A stretch of DNA of 5,967 nt, from contig CAIPNE010000762.1 of the NCBI GenBank assembly GCA_903866355.1, positions 1 through 5,967 on the forward strand, written 5' to 3'. Each line of letters starts with the position of its first letter. The stretch's first letter is position 1. The stretch is from an uncultured Gammaproteobacteria bacterium. GTDB taxonomy: Bacteria; Pseudomonadota; Gammaproteobacteria; Ga0077536. The notes under the pieces were generated by a model. It searched no databases. It had not been told where the DNA came from and saw only the letters and a list, made by a program, of their open reading frames with translations. This document shows, in pieces, positions 5,733 to 5,967 of this stretch. The position numbers and the translations under genes are program-made.

Positions 5733-5897
5733 GCGCTGAGGATGCGCGTTTTAAGGCCCCCAAAGATTACCACCGCGACCGGGCGGCGTTTAAGGCACTG
5801 AGGGCGCGGGCTCAAAAACCCCGGCGACAAGACTAAGGCCGAGCCACGCCGAGGACACGGCAGCGCCGCCAGTCGCATCAAAAGTGTGCTGCTGGCG
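5733..5897. other. Non-coding upstream region of the dehalogenase-like gene, with a short direct repeat pair
   Basis: No supported gene lies here. GCGTTTTAAGGC (5746-5757) and GCGTTTAAGGC (5786-5796) are near-identical direct repeats 40 bases apart, differing by one T. They sit where a promoter or regulator site of the minus-strand gene would be expected. No convincing -35/-10 pair was found by eye. A 55-codon minus-strand frame (5711-5878) crosses the region but lacks a ribosome binding site. Confidence 0.3.
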
Positions 5898-5967
5898 CCA
5901 GCGGCCAGCGGCCAGCGGCCAGCGGGCAGCGGCCAGCGGGCAGCGGGCAGCGGGCAGCGGGCAGCGG
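5898..5967. repeat. Tandem array of at least ten 7-bp units, (C/G)CAGCGG, running off the window
   Basis: Ten perfect 7-bp units occupy 5898-5967. Only the first base varies: four CCAGCGG, one GCAGCGG, one CCAGCGG, then four GCAGCGG to the last base. A 12-bp palindrome (GCTGGCGCCAGC, 5891-5902) overlaps the first unit. Because 7 is not a multiple of 3, every frame passes through all phases and reads the same cycling heptapeptide without stops (PAASGQR rightwards). Copy-number change by slipped-strand mispairing is expected for such arrays. It lies about 200 bases upstream of the dehalogenase-like gene. Whether it belongs to a gene beyond the edge cannot be seen. Confidence 0.92.

Noticed and set aside
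5711..5878. 55-codon minus-strand frame ending at the TAG that overlaps the ribosome binding site of the dehalogenase-like gene
   Set aside because: No ribosome binding site precedes its ATG, and the product is Arg/Pro/Leu-rich without a recognisable motif. The stop position is suggestive of a leader peptide, but this is not enough to call a gene.
5898..5967. CRISPR array at the window end
   Set aside because: The repeats are contiguous 7-bp units without spacers.

Overview
The window is GC-rich, with compact and mostly proteobacterial-looking genes. The mix of a halohydrin dehalogenase-like SDR, a TVP38/oxidoreductase fusion and an HPP protein suggests an aquatic or marine gammaproteobacterium. 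That assignment is an inference from gene content and base composition only. There are no rRNA or tRNA genes, no transposase, no phage gene and no CRISPR array.

Left part (1-758): two minus-strand genes read leftwards. First is a small unknown-function gene (107-592) with a CxxC-xx-H motif, probably of the DUF6714 type. Second is the first 11 codons of a gene cut by the window edge (1-33), whose start resembles luciferase-like monooxygenases. A divergent intergenic region (593-758) carries a perfect 7+3+7 inverted repeat. Its right arm forms the -35 box of a good sigma70-like promoter that fires rightwards.

Centre left (759-3487): a two-gene plus-strand operon. The first gene encodes a membrane TVP38/TMEM64 (DedA-like, VTT) domain fused to a complete pyridine nucleotide-disulfide oxidoreductase. 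The second encodes a four-helix HPP-family membrane protein. The genes overlap by one base (TAATG), so translation is probably coupled. The pair looks like a membrane-associated redox and transport unit of unknown substrate, probably under the dyad-marked promoter.

Right part (3488-5967): two minus-strand genes convergent with that operon. The upstream one (5019-5699) is an SDR-fold protein carrying both diagnostic halohydrin dehalogenase motifs, T-x4-F-x-G and S-x12-Y-x3-R, in place of the NAD-binding glycine motif and the Ser-Tyr-Lys triad. This is the most interesting gene of the window. Downstream of it, past two tandem GC hairpins, is a GT4-type glycosyltransferase (3651-4898). The two are bracketed by exact 15-bp direct repeats.

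The window ends inside a run of at least ten tandem 7-bp units, (C/G)CAGCGG, which reaches the last base. This may be a variable-number locus and may also mark an assembly edge.
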